Origin: Anodontia alba
Taxonomy: Eukaryota; Mollusca; Bivalvia; Lucinida; Lucinidae
Reading direction: 5' to 3'
Length of the DNA: 64,000 bases
Assembly (NCBI GenBank): GCA_964016985.1
Contig: OZ024825.1
Span: 38,129,557-38,193,556 of the forward strand
Part shown: one piece after another, positions 19,740 to 30,212 of the stretch
How the letters are laid out: each line of letters begins with the position of its first letter
Position numbering within the stretch: the first letter of the stretch is position 1
Made by a program: the position numbers and the translations under genes
The notes under the pieces: generated by a model
Told to the model about the DNA's origin: nothing
What the model saw: only the letters and a program-made list of their open reading frames with translations
Databases searched by the model: none

Positions 19740-21840
19740 TCCAAGAGGACCATGATGGTCCTATATCGCTCACTGGAGCTAACAGATTTACATACTTAAC
19801 ATTTAAGTTTCACACAAGTAGTTTGTTTCAAGATTTTTGTATAAAATTTATGTTGTAATTCAAACCAAGCTACACTCAGCTATAAACAAATGAGTCCCAG
19901 GGCTATAAATTTAACAGTCTTGAAACAAGTCCACTAGATTCAAGGATACCAAATATCCAAAGCCTAGGTCTTCTGGTTTCATACAAGAAAATTTTTAGTT
20001 TTAACAGTCTATCTAAAATAAGTAACCCCTGGGACACGGCCATTTTTGGCCCCAGGGCCATAATTTGACAACCTCGGTAAAGGCCAGTTAGATGAACCTA
20101 CATACAAATATCGAAGGCCTGGGCCTTCTAGTTTCACACTAGAAGATCACCTAACTGAGGTACACATAGCTATAGTGATCACTTTTTGTCTGTCGTCCAT
20201 ACGTCCGTTAATACATTAAAACAACAACTCCTCCAGAGCCACTGAAGCAATATGTCCCTAATTAGGCAGGAATGTTGCTTGATAGAGGAATTTAAAATTA
20301 GCTATAATTTTGGTGATCTACCTTGTTGTTTGGTTGCTATGACAACTGAAAGGCTCCATAGACTTATAATGGGAAAATGGTTAAATTGCTTTTCCTCCAT
20401 AACGCAAGAAGTGATGTGAACCATATTTGGAAGTTATGATCATTTGATGATTATTTACCCAGTTTATGCATTTTACGACCAGTGGCCATGCATGTTGTTT
20501 GGTTGTCATGGCAAAATTTTGAAGGAGGAAATTTGTAAACAACAACTTGTACCAGCAGGGAAAGATGGCCCTGTTGCACATCAGCAAAAGAAAGAAGACC
20601 CTGTTGGGCACCAGCAAGGAAAGAAGACCATATCGACCTTGTCTTGTCTGGCCTTGTAAAGAGATATAGGAAGTGCCGTGTAGGTGGACATGGCAACATA
20701 CAATTGAAATACCTCTTCTCCCATCATTTTTTTTAAGTTTTTCCCCACATGGGTTACATAAAACAAATGACACACTGGGCGGGCCATTTTTGACCCTGGG
20801 TCTTTAATTTGAACAATCTTGGTAGAGGTCCATTAGATATTAAATAATTAATATTAAAGGCCTGGGCAATCTTGGTACAGGTTCATCAAAGGAACATTTC
20901 TGATAAATCACAGTAGAACCTTGATAATTCAAACTCCAATAATTCAAAATTCTCAATAATTCAAAATCATTTTGAAGTCCCAACTGAAACATATATATGC
21001 ATTTTAACCCTCAATTATTCAAAGTCTCAATAATTCAAACAAAACTGTTTGGTCCCTTGTACTTTGAATTATCTAGGTTCCACTGTAAATTGAAATCGGT
21101 CCAGTGATTTCTGACTAGAAGATTTTCAAAGTTATCTATATAGATATATAGGGAAAATATGCCCCATCCACAGGGGGGCCCATGTTTTTTGACGAATCAT
21201 GATGGCTAGAATAACCTTGATAGAGGGTCACAAAAGGTTCCTTTCTGATAAATTATATTGAAATCAGTCCAGTGGTTTCTGACAAGAGGATTTTTAAAGT
21301 TTACTATATAGATATATAGGGAAAACAAGCCCTGCCCCTTGGAGGCCATGTTTATTGACTAATCATGATGACTTGAACAATCTTGGTAGAGGGACACCAA
21401 AGAAACATTTCTGCCAAACAATATTGAAATCAGTCCAGTGGTTTCTAACACGAAGATTTTTAAAGTTTTCTACACACATATATCGGGAAAATAACCCCCG
21501 CCCACTGGCTGCCATTTTTTTGATGAATCACGACTTGAACAATCCTGATAGAGGGTCACCAAAGGAACATTTCTGCCAAATTATACTGAAATTGGTTCTG
21601 TGGTTTCTGACAAGAAAATTTTTAAAGTTTTTTTTTTCTTTTGGTTGCCATGGCAACCTGAATCCTGCATGAATTCCTATTATTCCTGTGAACTTTGGTT
21701 CAACTTGGCTCAGTGGTTTAAGAGGAGATGTTATTTAAAGAAATTGTGGATGGACGGATGATGAAGACGCCCGCGACGAAGGTGAGTGATAACAATAGCT
21801 CCCCTCGAGCCTTTGCCTCAGGTGAGCTAAAATTGAATAT
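19740..21840 (+). mobile_element. Pearl-like composite with ~170 bp units
   Basis: It begins CCAAGAGGACCATGATGGTC. Units near 20800, 21170, 21342 and 21510 share GTCCAGTGGTTTCTGAC and TTTTTAAAGTTT. The end has GGATGGACGGATGATG and CAATAGCTCCCCTCGAGCC. It may be two adjacent elements, as another end-like motif lies at 20170-20210. Confidence 0.55.
20911..21085. repeat. Tigger/pogo-like MITE inside the tandem array
   Basis: The ends are CAGTAGAACCTTGATAATTC and TTATCTAGGTTCCACTG (175 bp). Comparison with the next unit (AAATTATATTG) places the insertion at a TA. CAGT ends and TA targets fit Tc1/mariner-pogo elements. Confidence 0.75.
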
Positions 21841-21871
21841 GTAAGAAAACAACCAAGCTGTCATAATGACC

Positions 21872-22337
21872 TTAACCCTTAAGCGCCAATCACAATTGCA
21901 GCAGACAACAATTTTGATTTTTATCATTTCTCAGAGAAAAAAAGTCTTGATATTTAATGTGAATCATCTGCCAAGCAGAAGCTTCACATGAAATGTCAAC
22001 TTATTTTCTCTGAAAATCAGCTGAGCCTCAGTTTAACCAATGATGCACCACTTGCCAATCTTTGACAGCTATAATTCTCCTGAAAGAAAAAAAATATATA
22101 TATAAGATGAAAACAATCAAGCTGTCAAACTAACCTTGAAGCAAAAATCACAACTGCAGAAGACAACAATTTTGATTTTTTTTTATTTTTTTTTTATTTT
22201 TCAGAGAAAGCAATTCTTGATATTTCATGTGAATCATCTGCCAAATTCACATGAAATATCAAGACTTATTTTCCCTGAAAAATAAAAAAATCAAAGTTTT
22301 AGAATGTCATTTGGTACAAATTTTGTTTGTGCAATAA
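21872..22337. repeat. Tandemly duplicated family B MITE
   Basis: The first copy (21872-22014) starts TTAACCCTTAAGCGCC and lacks its right end. The second (22129-22337) repeats the same left flank (AAGCTGTCA) and is nearly whole. The 70 bp repeat 22016-22085 lies between. Confidence 0.7.
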
Positions 22338-22543
22338 CCCTTGTCCTGCTGAGCCCCGATATACCCTGCGTTTGCAAATGGTGTACATCCAGATCAGTTG
22401 GCTTATGAAGAAGACAACTGATCTGGATCTGCATTGTTTGCCATTAAGTATGTGAATTTATATCAACTGGATCAAGTAATCTGATTGGCTTAAAATTAGA
22501 AATGGGTGTTGCATCTTAATTTATTCAGCAGGTCAAGGGTTAA
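22334..22543. repeat. Family A MITE sharing its TTAA with B
   Basis: It starts at ATAACCCTTGTCCTGCTGA, directly on the end of B, and stops at CAGGTCAAGGGTTAA. Confidence 0.85.
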
Positions 22544-22552
22544 GGGTTCATG

Positions 22553-22637
22553 CTTATTATGCTGGAGAATGTTTCAGCAGATGACATTTTGAGGTACATG
22601 AGTTTTTTTTATTTTCCCAGAAAACAGAGTTTTCCGG
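22553..22637. repeat. Family C half
   Basis: TTTCAGCAGATGACATTTTG and TTTTCCCAGAAAACAG are the C left arm; the right half is missing. Confidence 0.55.
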
Positions 22638-22914
22638 AATAAAGAAAACAAGTAGTCCAACGGGCAACCATCCCTCATCTGAGTCCAGTGTGCCAAGGTC
22701 TGTCTTGGTTCAGTAACCTTTTTGAAGCTGATGAAAGCGAAAGGCCTTGTTGAATTATGTGCTGCTACATCAGACTTGGCCAACCAAACAGGTACTCAAG
22801 AAATCCATATTTGAAAATAACAAATCTATATAATGACCAAGTATTATCGGCTCTGTACTAGAATTTGTTTTTCTACAAAAACATAGATGTCTGCCCCCAT
22901 TTTGGTGTCATATT
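22638..22914. other. Intron 2 sequence, unassigned
   Basis: 22640-22790 is less AT-rich, and a 70-codon minus-strand frame crosses it. I recognise no protein family or repeat. Confidence 0.3.
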
Positions 22915-23690
22915 GTATTGTACATTTGGTGAACATTTAGATTAACAAATGAACTTCCAAGGGAAATAACGCAAACAGTATAAATGCAAGAGTTATGGTT
23001 CTTGCACTTTGCAAGTTGTCTAATGTTGATTGATAATCATATAAAGTTTCGTGAAGATATCTTGAATGGTTTTCAAGTTATAGAGTGAACACATTTTTTA
23101 TGATGGACAAAGTTCCAAGGGAAATAATTCAAAAAGTATAAATGCAAAAGTTATGGTTCTTGTGCTCTGCATGTCATCTAATGTTGATTGATATTTACAT
23201 GAAGTTTCTAGAAGATATCTTGAACAGGTTTCAAGTTACAGAGCAGACAGGATTTTGTGACAGACAAAGTTACAAGGAAATAACTCAAAAAGTATAAATG
23301 CAAGAGTTATGGTTCTTGCACTTTGCATGTCGTCTAATGTTGATTGATAGTTAAATGAAGTTTCCTGAAAATAGCTTGTAAGGTTTTCAAGTTATAGAGC
23401 GGACACGATTTTGTGACAGAGTCCAAGGGAAATAACTCAAAAAGTATAAATGCAAGAGTTATGTTTCTTGAACTCTGCAAATTGTCTAATGTTGACTGAT
23501 ATTTACATGAAGTTTCGTGAAGATAGCTTAAACAGTTTTCTAGTTATAGAGCTGACATGAGTGTGATAGACAGACACACACATACGCATGCACACATGCA
23601 CACACACACACACAGACAGTCTGACAGACAGACAGACAGATCCTGGGGGAAAAACAATATGTCTCCCCCCTTTAGGTTGAGAAGATGCAT
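22915..23690 (+). mobile_element. Pearl-like element with five ~155 bp units
   Basis: Units start at CCAAGGGAAATAAC near 22956, 23113, 23272 and 23423, spaced about 155 bp. (CA)n and GACAGACAGACAGA follow at 23572-23640. A terminal hairpin is GGGGGAAAAACAATATGTCT CCCCC. Confidence 0.7.
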
Positions 23691-23699
23691 TATATCTTT

Positions 23700-24890
23700 T
23701 AACATATTGCTGTCATGAATTCTTTTACAAACACTTTCAGTAACACTTTCAGCATACTGACAGTAATTATTTCAACAAATCTTCAGCCTGTCCACATTAT
23801 CTGCAAGTTTGATAAAGATCCAATCAAAATCAAGTCACTATCCTCCTGACAACATTTTCCCCATTATATGACTACGGGAGACTAAACAGCAAGAAACTCT
23901 CATGTGAATAATACGATCTGGCACAAAATCAAATTAACTTATCCAAGATTTTATGGCTGTCTTCATTACCTGCAAGTCTAATGAAGATATGATTAAAAAA
24001 AGAAGTCACTATCATCAGCACAACATTTTCCAAGTCTATGGGACACTCAAAGATGGGTAACTATCATGCCAATAATCCATACCACACTAAAATCGAACTT
24101 GTCCAATATTTTATGTCTGTCCCTGTTATCTGCAAGTTTGATGAAGATCCAATCAAAATAAAGTCGCTATCATCTGGACAACATTTTCCCTATTTTATGT
24201 CTAAAGGAGACTAAAATTTAATGGCAAGTAACTCTCATGTGAATAGTTAGATCTGACCCAAAAATGAATTCACCCAGATTTTATGGCTGTCCTCATTACC
24301 TGCAAGTCTGATGAAGATTGGCTCAAAAATGAAATTGCTATTATCTGGACAACATTTTCCTAAGCTTATGAGGCTGTCAAGAGCAGTTAACTCATGCCAA
24401 TAGTCCAAACTGGTCACACGTCTGATATTTTATGCCTGTCCTCCTTATCTGCAAGTCTGATGAACATCTGATCAAAAATGAAGTAGCTAATGTCCGGACA
24501 ACATTTTCCCCATTATGTCTATGGGAGCCTGAAAGGGCAAGTAACTCTCATGTGAAAAGTCCAATCGAACTTGTCAAAGATCAAAGTCTGATGAAGATTC
24601 AAACAAAAATGAAATCGCTATCGTCCGGACAATATTTTCCTAAGTCTATGGGGCTGTCAAGGGCGGGTCACTCTCATGCCAATAATCAAAATTGGGCCAA
24701 AAGTGAACTTGTCTGAGATTTTATGCCTGTTCTCGTTATCTGCAAGTTTCATGAAGATTATATCAAAAGATTCTATCAAAAATGAAGCAGCTATAATATG
24801 AACAACAATTTCCGAATTATATATCTATGTGATTCTAACGGGCAAGTAACTGTAATGTGAATAGTCTGATCTGGCCCAAAGCAGATGAGT
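23700..24890. repeat. Tandem array, ~160 bp units
   Basis: About seven units centre on ATCTGCAAGTTTGATGAAGA and GGACAACATTTTCCC (23799, 23969, 24127, 24299, 24448, 24738). No clear element ends were found. Confidence 0.7.
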
Positions 24891-24892
24891 TA

Positions 24893-24980
24893 CATGAAAT
24901 GTCGACTTATTTTCTTTATGAAATAAAAAAAAAAATAAAATAAAATAAAAATGTTGTCTGCTGGAGTTGTGATTCTTCAT
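24893..24980. repeat. Family B right-arm fragment
   Basis: ACATGAAATGTCGACTTATT and TGTTGTCTGCTGGAGTTGTG match B. Confidence 0.55.
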
Positions 24981-24983
24981 GTG

Positions 24984-25262
24984 CATTATGAAAACATGCC
25001 TATTCAAATATACTGAAAATTTTAAGACCAAAACATGAAAATTTTCAGATAAAAAATTCTGATATTTTTCATATTTCCGCTCAAAACATAGATTGTGGGT
25101 ACTTGTTAGAACTGCTTCAATGAGGTGGTTCTAATGAGTACTACAGTCTATGTTTTTGAACAGAAATAAGAAAAATAATGCATACCACTGTACACCCCAG
25201 TTTTACTATATAAAAGTGGGGTTTAAGGGGATCAAATTTATATCGGCATGTTTTTGTGATGA
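24984..25262. repeat. Family E palindromic MITE
   Basis: The ends are CATTATGAAAACATGCC and GGCATGTTTTTGTGATG. The inner core is GTGGGTACTTGTTAGAACTG and inverse. It ends about 80 bp from the exon 2 donor. Confidence 0.85.
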
Positions 25263-25344
25263 ATACTCTTCTTGTCTGGACTCCTGCAGACAGCCAATTT
25301 CTTCTTGCGAAGGAAGATTCCTCAGCACCTGAATTCATACATAC

Positions 25345-25513
25345 CCAAAATTCTGTGGCAATGTTAAGAGATCACTGACACCAAAGTAGCTCAGGTCATC
25401 AGGTCTGGCTATGTCTGACTGTGTAAGTTCCTGACTCAATGTACTTGTCAGATCTCGTGGGTCACTGATCAGAGGATGAAATGGCTTCAATGTGGGCTTT
25501 GTTAACCGCATAA
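25345..25513 (-). CDS. TRAPPC13: TRAPPC13 exon 2
   Basis: This exon encodes VMRLTKPTLKPFHPLI through the LTLPQNFG motif, the conserved N-terminal signature of TRAPPC13. The acceptor is a good TTTCAG and the donor GG/GTATGT. The exon is 169 nt: it starts with the last two bases of a split Val codon and ends with the first two of a split Gly codon. The middle (SQELTQSDIARPDDLSYFG) is less conserved, as in other species. Family E lies about 80 bp downstream of the donor, and a GTGGCGGA-type element about 60 bp upstream of the acceptor. Confidence 0.95.
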
Positions 25514-25572
25514 CTGAAAGCAAGAACATAGCAACCTGATGTAAGTTATAACAGTCAGGATAATGTAAGCAG

Positions 25573-25958
25573 TGGCGGATTTAGAGGGGGTTCCGAGGGT
25601 TCAGTCGAACTCCCGCCCCCCACTTAGAGTCCAAAGTACAGTAAATGTCCTTAAATTTTGAACACCAAATCTTCTGGCAAAATGACATATGCAAACAATG
25701 CAGACCCTGATGGCATAGTCTGATCAGGGTCTACACTGATCAGTCTACACTGTTTGCTATTCCACTAAATATTTTAAGAAACAACTGCATAAAAATCAAA
25801 ATTTAAGCAAAAAAAGTATGGTATAAAGTGTTCAAAATTTTAGGACATTTACTGTATTTCATTTTCATGGGGAGTTCTAAGAAAATACTGGCAAAATCGT
25901 CAAATCAAACCCCTCTCAGCAAATCTGAACCCCATGTCCAAAAATCTGGATCTGCTAA
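25573..25958. mobile_element. DNA element with GTGGCGGATTTAGA ends, split by J2
   Basis: The left end is AGTGGCGGATTTAGAGGGGG. The right end AAATCTGGATCTGCT is an imperfect inverse. J2 sits inside at 25637-25856. Superfamily unclear. Confidence 0.5.
25637..25856. repeat. Family J2 MITE
   Basis: TACAGTAAATGTCCTTAAA to TTTTAGGACATTTACTGTA (220 bp). The centre carries a TCTGATCAGGGTCTACACTG duplication. Confidence 0.85.
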
Positions 25959-26004
25959 AAAAAAAACAAAAAAAAACATGAAGTGGAGACTTATTACTGA
26001 TTGT

Positions 26005-26070
26005 AGTTAAGCATGCTAGATTTCAGCAGATGATAGTTTGAAATATTTTTTCTTATTTTTCCCAGATATT
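26005..26070. repeat. Family C fragment
   Basis: TTAAGCATGCTAGATTTCAG and TTATTTTTCCCAGAT are C left-arm motifs. Confidence 0.5.
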
Positions 26071-26097
26071 ATGCTTGTTTACCTATGTCTTGTTTAC

Positions 26098-26152
26098 CTG
26101 ACATGGCTGATTCAAACCGGTTTTTCATATCCCTAGGAAAATCTTCCAATAG
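26098..26152 (-). other. Possible upstream exon of unknown identity
   Basis: On the minus strand a 55 nt stretch reads LLEDFPRDMKNRFESAMS between TTTTCTTGAG and CAG/GTAAAC. The composition looks coding and the 3' phase (one base, G) would join exon 2 of TRAPPC13 to give VMRLTKP. The sequence does not match the conserved HLLALK that normally precedes VMRLTKP. It could be an alternative exon, an exon of another gene or chance. Confidence 0.25.
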
Positions 26153-26254
26153 CTCAAGAAAATAAATATTTAGTGATATTTTAATGACATTTTCTTATTT
26201 TATCATGAAAATGTTGTGTGTACTCATTAGAATCAACTCATCAGGGTCCATCTG

Positions 26255-26622
26255 TTGCAAACAGTGTAGATCCAGATCAGTTGGCTTCTGAAGAAGCCAA
26301 CTGATCTGGATCTGTCCTTTTTGTTATTTAGTATGTGAATATATATGTATCAATAACTTTGATCAAGTGAACTGATTGGCTGACAATTAGATACATTATA
26401 GGTTATTGCATAGTTTTAAATTTTGAGCCGTCAGGCGACGGCCCGAAATTTAAAACTATGTAATAACCAAGTTGTCATCATAATCATTATAACCATATCT
26501 GACAGATGCCATAGTGAGACTGACCACAGTGTACATCGATCATATATTTAACAAGTGAACTGATTGGCTGACAATTAGGTGTGGGCATGGCATCTTAATT
26601 TATTCAGAACGACAAGGGTTAA
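26255..26622. repeat. Family A MITE, left tip lost, split by a palindromic insert
   Basis: The core palindrome is intact (26257-26325) and the end is GAACGACAAGGGTTAA. A 161 bp insert lies at 26391-26551. Confidence 0.8.
26391..26551. mobile_element. 161 bp palindrome-bearing insert with a 27 bp flanking repeat
   Basis: The same 27 bp (starting CAAGTGAACTGATTGGC) lie at 26364-26390 and 26552-26578. The insert holds the palindrome 26401-26468, GGTTATTGCATAGTTTTAAA ... TTTAAAACTATGTAATAACC. Confidence 0.75.
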
Positions 26623-26749
26623 GTGATTTGGATGTCTGTTATAGGACCAATGCAAAGAGGCTTAAGGGCCATAATTAACTTACATGAGTGACAGATCTAT
26701 CATTAATACTAGACTGGCTTTTGCAATTAGTCCTGACACAGTTTACCAT

Positions 26750-26835
26750 ATTTAGCCCAAGCATTTGGGCACAAATTAAAGTCCTGAGCAAACAGTATAG
26801 ACACAGATCAAACATACATGTGATATCTCCCAGAT
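26750..26835. repeat. Family J left fragment
   Basis: ACCATATTTAGCCCAAGCA and GAGCAAACAGTATAGACACA. Confidence 0.55.
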
Positions 26836-26873
26836 CATCCTGGGTCATGGACTGGAGATAGAATACTCAGTAT

Positions 26874-27102
26874 TTAACACATTTATGCCAAGTGGACTCT
26901 TCTACCATAACCCTTGGGACCTGTACATTTCAAATAGAAGGCGTGTTTGGTGAGCTCTTATCATTACCATATTTAACAGAAATTCCTGTATTTAATGCAA
27001 ACAGTGTAGCCCTGATCAGATGCAGCATTCTGCAGCGTCTGATCTGGTTCTACACTATTTGCCAATGTCCCTTTAATGGGACGCCAGGCATAAAAGGGTT
27101 AA
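26874..27102. repeat. Family I2 MITE (TTAA type)
   Basis: TTAACACATTTATGCCAAGT to CAGGCATAAAAGGGTTAA (229 bp). The core GCAAACAG...CTATTTGC carries the loop ATGCAGCATTCTGCAGCGT. Confidence 0.8.
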
Positions 27103-27300
27103 ACTTTACCACTCTCTGGGCTAATTCAGCAGATGATAAAATGATATTTTTCTTATCTTTCCTAGAAAATAGTGTATTTTTAAGCCAATCAGATTACTTG
27201 ATCCAGATTGTTGATATGAATTCACATACTTAATGGCAAACAGCACAGATCCAGATTGGTTGGCTTCTGATCTGGATCTACACTGTTTTCAAAAGCAGGA
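27099..27300. repeat. Chimera: C left half joined to A half
   Basis: 27099-27180 is the left arm of C (TTAAACTTTACCACTCTCTG). It passes directly into A side arm and core (27182-27300). It shares its TTAA with the I2 element to the left. Confidence 0.7.
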
Positions 27301-27729
27301 TATATATATATACTCAAAATTCACCCTCAAGGATTAAAATCTGACTCAAAATTCACCCTCAATCTAACATTTTCTCTACTTTCACAGCCTTAGGTTGTGT
27401 CCTGAATCTAGGAAATGCATTAAAGTTAAACATACAGCTTGGAACAAAACTAAACAAATCTCAGAATCAATATCATGGTCTATTAACCCATTGAAATATA
27501 GCTGAGATTATGATAAAAGTTCATAAAGCAGTGTGATTTCTGGTAATGCTGAACCATAATAATACCTATTAGAGTTCATTATCCTCCCAAGTGGAATACT
27601 GAAGTTTTAAAACAGAACACAGCAGGGTTTATGAAACATTTATGAAAATAATAGCTTCCTTTCTATTATTGTAGTAAATTTTCTAGACTGTAAACTATCA
27701 GAATTATTCAAAGCTATATAATAAACAAC
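27301..27729. other. Unassigned sequence
   Basis: A short direct duplication ACTCAAAATTCACCCTCAA occurs at 27313 and 27343. I see nothing else. Confidence 0.4.
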
Positions 27730-28310
27730 TAGATCGGGCAGTCGATGGCACGCCATCGCAAATCCCCATGCTTCTGGCAGAAATTGCCCGTGCACCACAC
27801 AGCATAGTTTTAAGCAACCAGGCAAAATTCTACTTATATGTTATTCTATTCATCATTCCCTTCAATTTGATATGCCACATGACCATGTTGTGAGAAACTT
27901 AATTTTTGACCCCTCCCCACCCCCCAAGTCCCACCCCAAAGGGTGTTCCTGGGGTCACAAAGTAAATCCCGCTCAATATGTTTTACATCTATCACTACTG
28001 AGTATATGTGCACATTTTCGCATAAAAGTCTTTAAAATTGACTTTGAAATTGGAAATTGTTAATATTTGACCTTTTGACCCCTCCCCAGGGCCCCTGGGG
28101 GCGGGGCCAAAAATAAACATGCTCTTGCATGCCCCACTTGTGTAAGCAAGCCACTCACCAAATTTGGTTGGATTCTGTCCAGCGGTTTGGGAGGAGATAA
28201 CATAACAGACAGACGGACGGACAGACGGACGGAGGCGATAACAATATCCCCGACGCTTTTTCTAAAAAGCATAGGGATAATAAGAGCTGTTGCAGGACAG
28301 CTTAGCTCAC
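27730..28310 (+). mobile_element. Pearl-like element, two units
   Basis: Units contain TTTTGACCCCTCCCCA (27905, 28072). Then GACGGACGGACAGACGGACG and the hairpin CGCTTTTTCTAAAAAGC precede GAGCTGTTGCAGGACAGC. Confidence 0.6.
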
Positions 28311-28409
28311 CTGAATTGCGCTTTGCCTCTAAAAACTTTACCATGTTTTTTCTAAGTCTGTAGCTTTGACCTCTTGGTCACTCATGTTAATGGGGATGGT
28401 ACAGGATAA

Positions 28410-28691
28410 AACCAGACCAGCCTATTTTCTGGGAAAAATAGGGAAAATATTTCAAAATAATGTCATCTGCTGAAGATTTTACCAAATATGCTAAGCATTA
28501 ACCTTGTCATGCTGAATAAATTAAGATTCCACACCCACACCTAATTTTCAGCCAATCAGATTCCTTGATCCAGATTATTGACATAAATTCATATACCGGT
28601 ACTAAATGGCACAATGCAGATCCAGATCAGTTGGCTTCTGAAGAAGCTTGCAAAGGCAGATTATATCCGGGTTTAGCATGACAAGGGTTAA
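28410..28691. repeat. C right half joined at TTAA to family A MITE
   Basis: The C half ends AATATGCTAAGCATTAA. The same TTAA (28498-28501) starts an A element that ends AGCATGACAAGGGTTAA, with a shortened core. Confidence 0.75.
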
Positions 28692-28902
28692 ATTAAATAT
28701 ACAAAAAGGCAGCACCCATAAAAGCAGTTTTGATATCTTCAAACCTCAATAATTTTCATTCCATTTTGATCAAATTTGCATCAAAATGCATGATTTGTCA
28801 AGATCTCACATATCAGATACACTCTTTACCAATATTGCTTTCCCTGTAAGATATGAACAAGACAAAACAAATGATCTCCAACTTTACCATAAACTGTTTT
28901 TA

Positions 28903-29165
28903 TTATCCCCGCTCCTTTTGAAGAAAAAGCGGAGATACTGTTATACCCCTGTCCGTCCGTCCATCCGTACGTATGTCCGTCTGTAATGTCACACCATTGC
29001 TCCTGGACCATTTAAGCTAGAATCTTAAAACTTTCACAAGTGATAGACCTATGGATGAGGACTGGAGGAACACATTTGGAATTTTGATGTGCACGGAGAT
29101 ATGCGATGGCGCTGGCACTGGGATATGCAATGGCTCGCCATCGACTTGCTTTAGTTTTGTATTGA
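28903..29165 (-). mobile_element. Pearl-like element end
   Basis: The hairpin CCCCGCTCCTTTTGAAGAAA AAGCGG and then TGTCCGTCCGTCCATCCG mark the terminus in reverse. It runs into a GCGATGG/CCATCGC inverted motif. Confidence 0.55.
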
Positions 29166-29204
29166 ATTGTTTCCCACCAGAAATTATTTAAATTACTGAC
29201 GAGT

Positions 29205-29540
29205 ACCTATACAACATAATATGTTTTCATGGAGAAATAATAAAAATATTTATCTGGAAACCCTTCTTATCTAGAACAATACCAAACGAAAACAGGCCTA
29301 TAGAAAATTTCACCTCCAAAAACTGAAAATTTTCAGATAAAAAAAAACTCCGATATGTTTCCTACTTCTGCTCAAAATATAGATTGAGGATACTCATTAG
29401 AACTGCCTTGGCCAGGCAGTTCTAACTATGTTTTTGAGCAGAAATAAGAAAAGTGATTTATACCCTGTAAACCCTAGTTTTACTATATAAAAGTGGGGTT
29501 TAAGGGGTCAAAATTACATAGGCATGTTTTCGTGATGCTG
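29205..29540. repeat. D right-half fragment followed by family E MITE
   Basis: 29205-29275 has ATATGTTTTCATGGAGAAAT. E spans 29281-29540, with centre AACTGCCTTGGCCAGGCAGT and the end GGCATGTTTTCGTGATG. Confidence 0.75.
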
Positions 29541-29980
29541 AACTAACAATTTCAGCAAAATGTATATACATAATTATTCATTTTTTTTTATTTATTTATA
29601 AACCAGATAAAAGACTGATAATGATTACGATATTGATAATTCAATGAATCCTACACTACAGGGAGATGCCCAATGACATTTTGTCATCATCTTATGGGCA
29701 GAAGTAATTCCACAATTCTGTATGATAAATATTACTTCATAAATTTTTATTGCAAAGTATACCCTTGGGTTTCCATGCTTTTCAAGCATGAAGGAAACAA
29801 ACTGCTTTTGTCTACCAATCATTCGCTATCATATTCATCAAAGTAGACAAACTCTAGGGTATTTTTGTATTAAGGCTAAGTCATCAATCTAAAATGAAAT
29901 GTTCCACTGCTTGTTTGTTCTCCATGCCAGGCATATTACTTTGCTCTAAACACTATGCTGAAAAAAAATACAACAAAAAA
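29541..29980. other. Unassigned sequence
   Basis: About 440 bp without recognisable exon or repeat. Confidence 0.4.
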
Positions 29981-30172
29981 TAACTCCAGAAAGGAGTGAG
30001 AATCAGGTAATTATTTTCTTATTTCTACACAAAAACATATGTTGTTGGTACTCATTAGAAGTGAGGCACTTCTAATGAGTGCCCACAACATATGTTTTCT
30101 TGGAGAAATAAGTAAAATATCAGTAGTTTTTTTTTTTTTGTTGTTGGAAAAAGCACCTTATCTGGAGCTTTG
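29981..30172. repeat. Family D MITE
   Basis: TAACTCCAGAAAGGAG to CTTATCTGGAGCTTTG, with centre CATTAGAAGTGAGGCACTTC. Confidence 0.8.
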
Positions 30173-30212
30173 AAAAACTGCACTTCTTTTCTTCAGTTCA
30201 TTTCATATTACA

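Larger units (their letters stand above)
1803..25513 (-). other. TRAPPC13: TRAPPC13 locus, exons 2-6 visible (partial gene)
   Basis: TRAPPC13 is a subunit of the metazoan TRAPPIII tether and Rab1 exchange-factor complex, which acts in ER-to-Golgi traffic and autophagy (family knowledge). Five minus-strand exons totalling 503 nt join into 2 nt plus 167 codons with matching phases and no stop. Each has AG/GT borders, and the protein follows the vertebrate TRAPPC13 N-terminal half (DUF974 family, about 417 residues in human). Introns are 1260, 9577, 3059 and 9312 bp and consist mostly of mobile elements. Exon 1, with the start codon and about 15 residues, was not found upstream to 64000. Exons after number 6 probably lie left of the window. 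Exon numbers assume one missing 5' coding exon. Confidence 0.95.

Noticed and set aside
20381..20787. Several overlapping frames of 68-130 codons on both strands
   Set aside because: No known domain; the region belongs to a repeat composite, and the frames overlap in several phases without splice or codon-use support.
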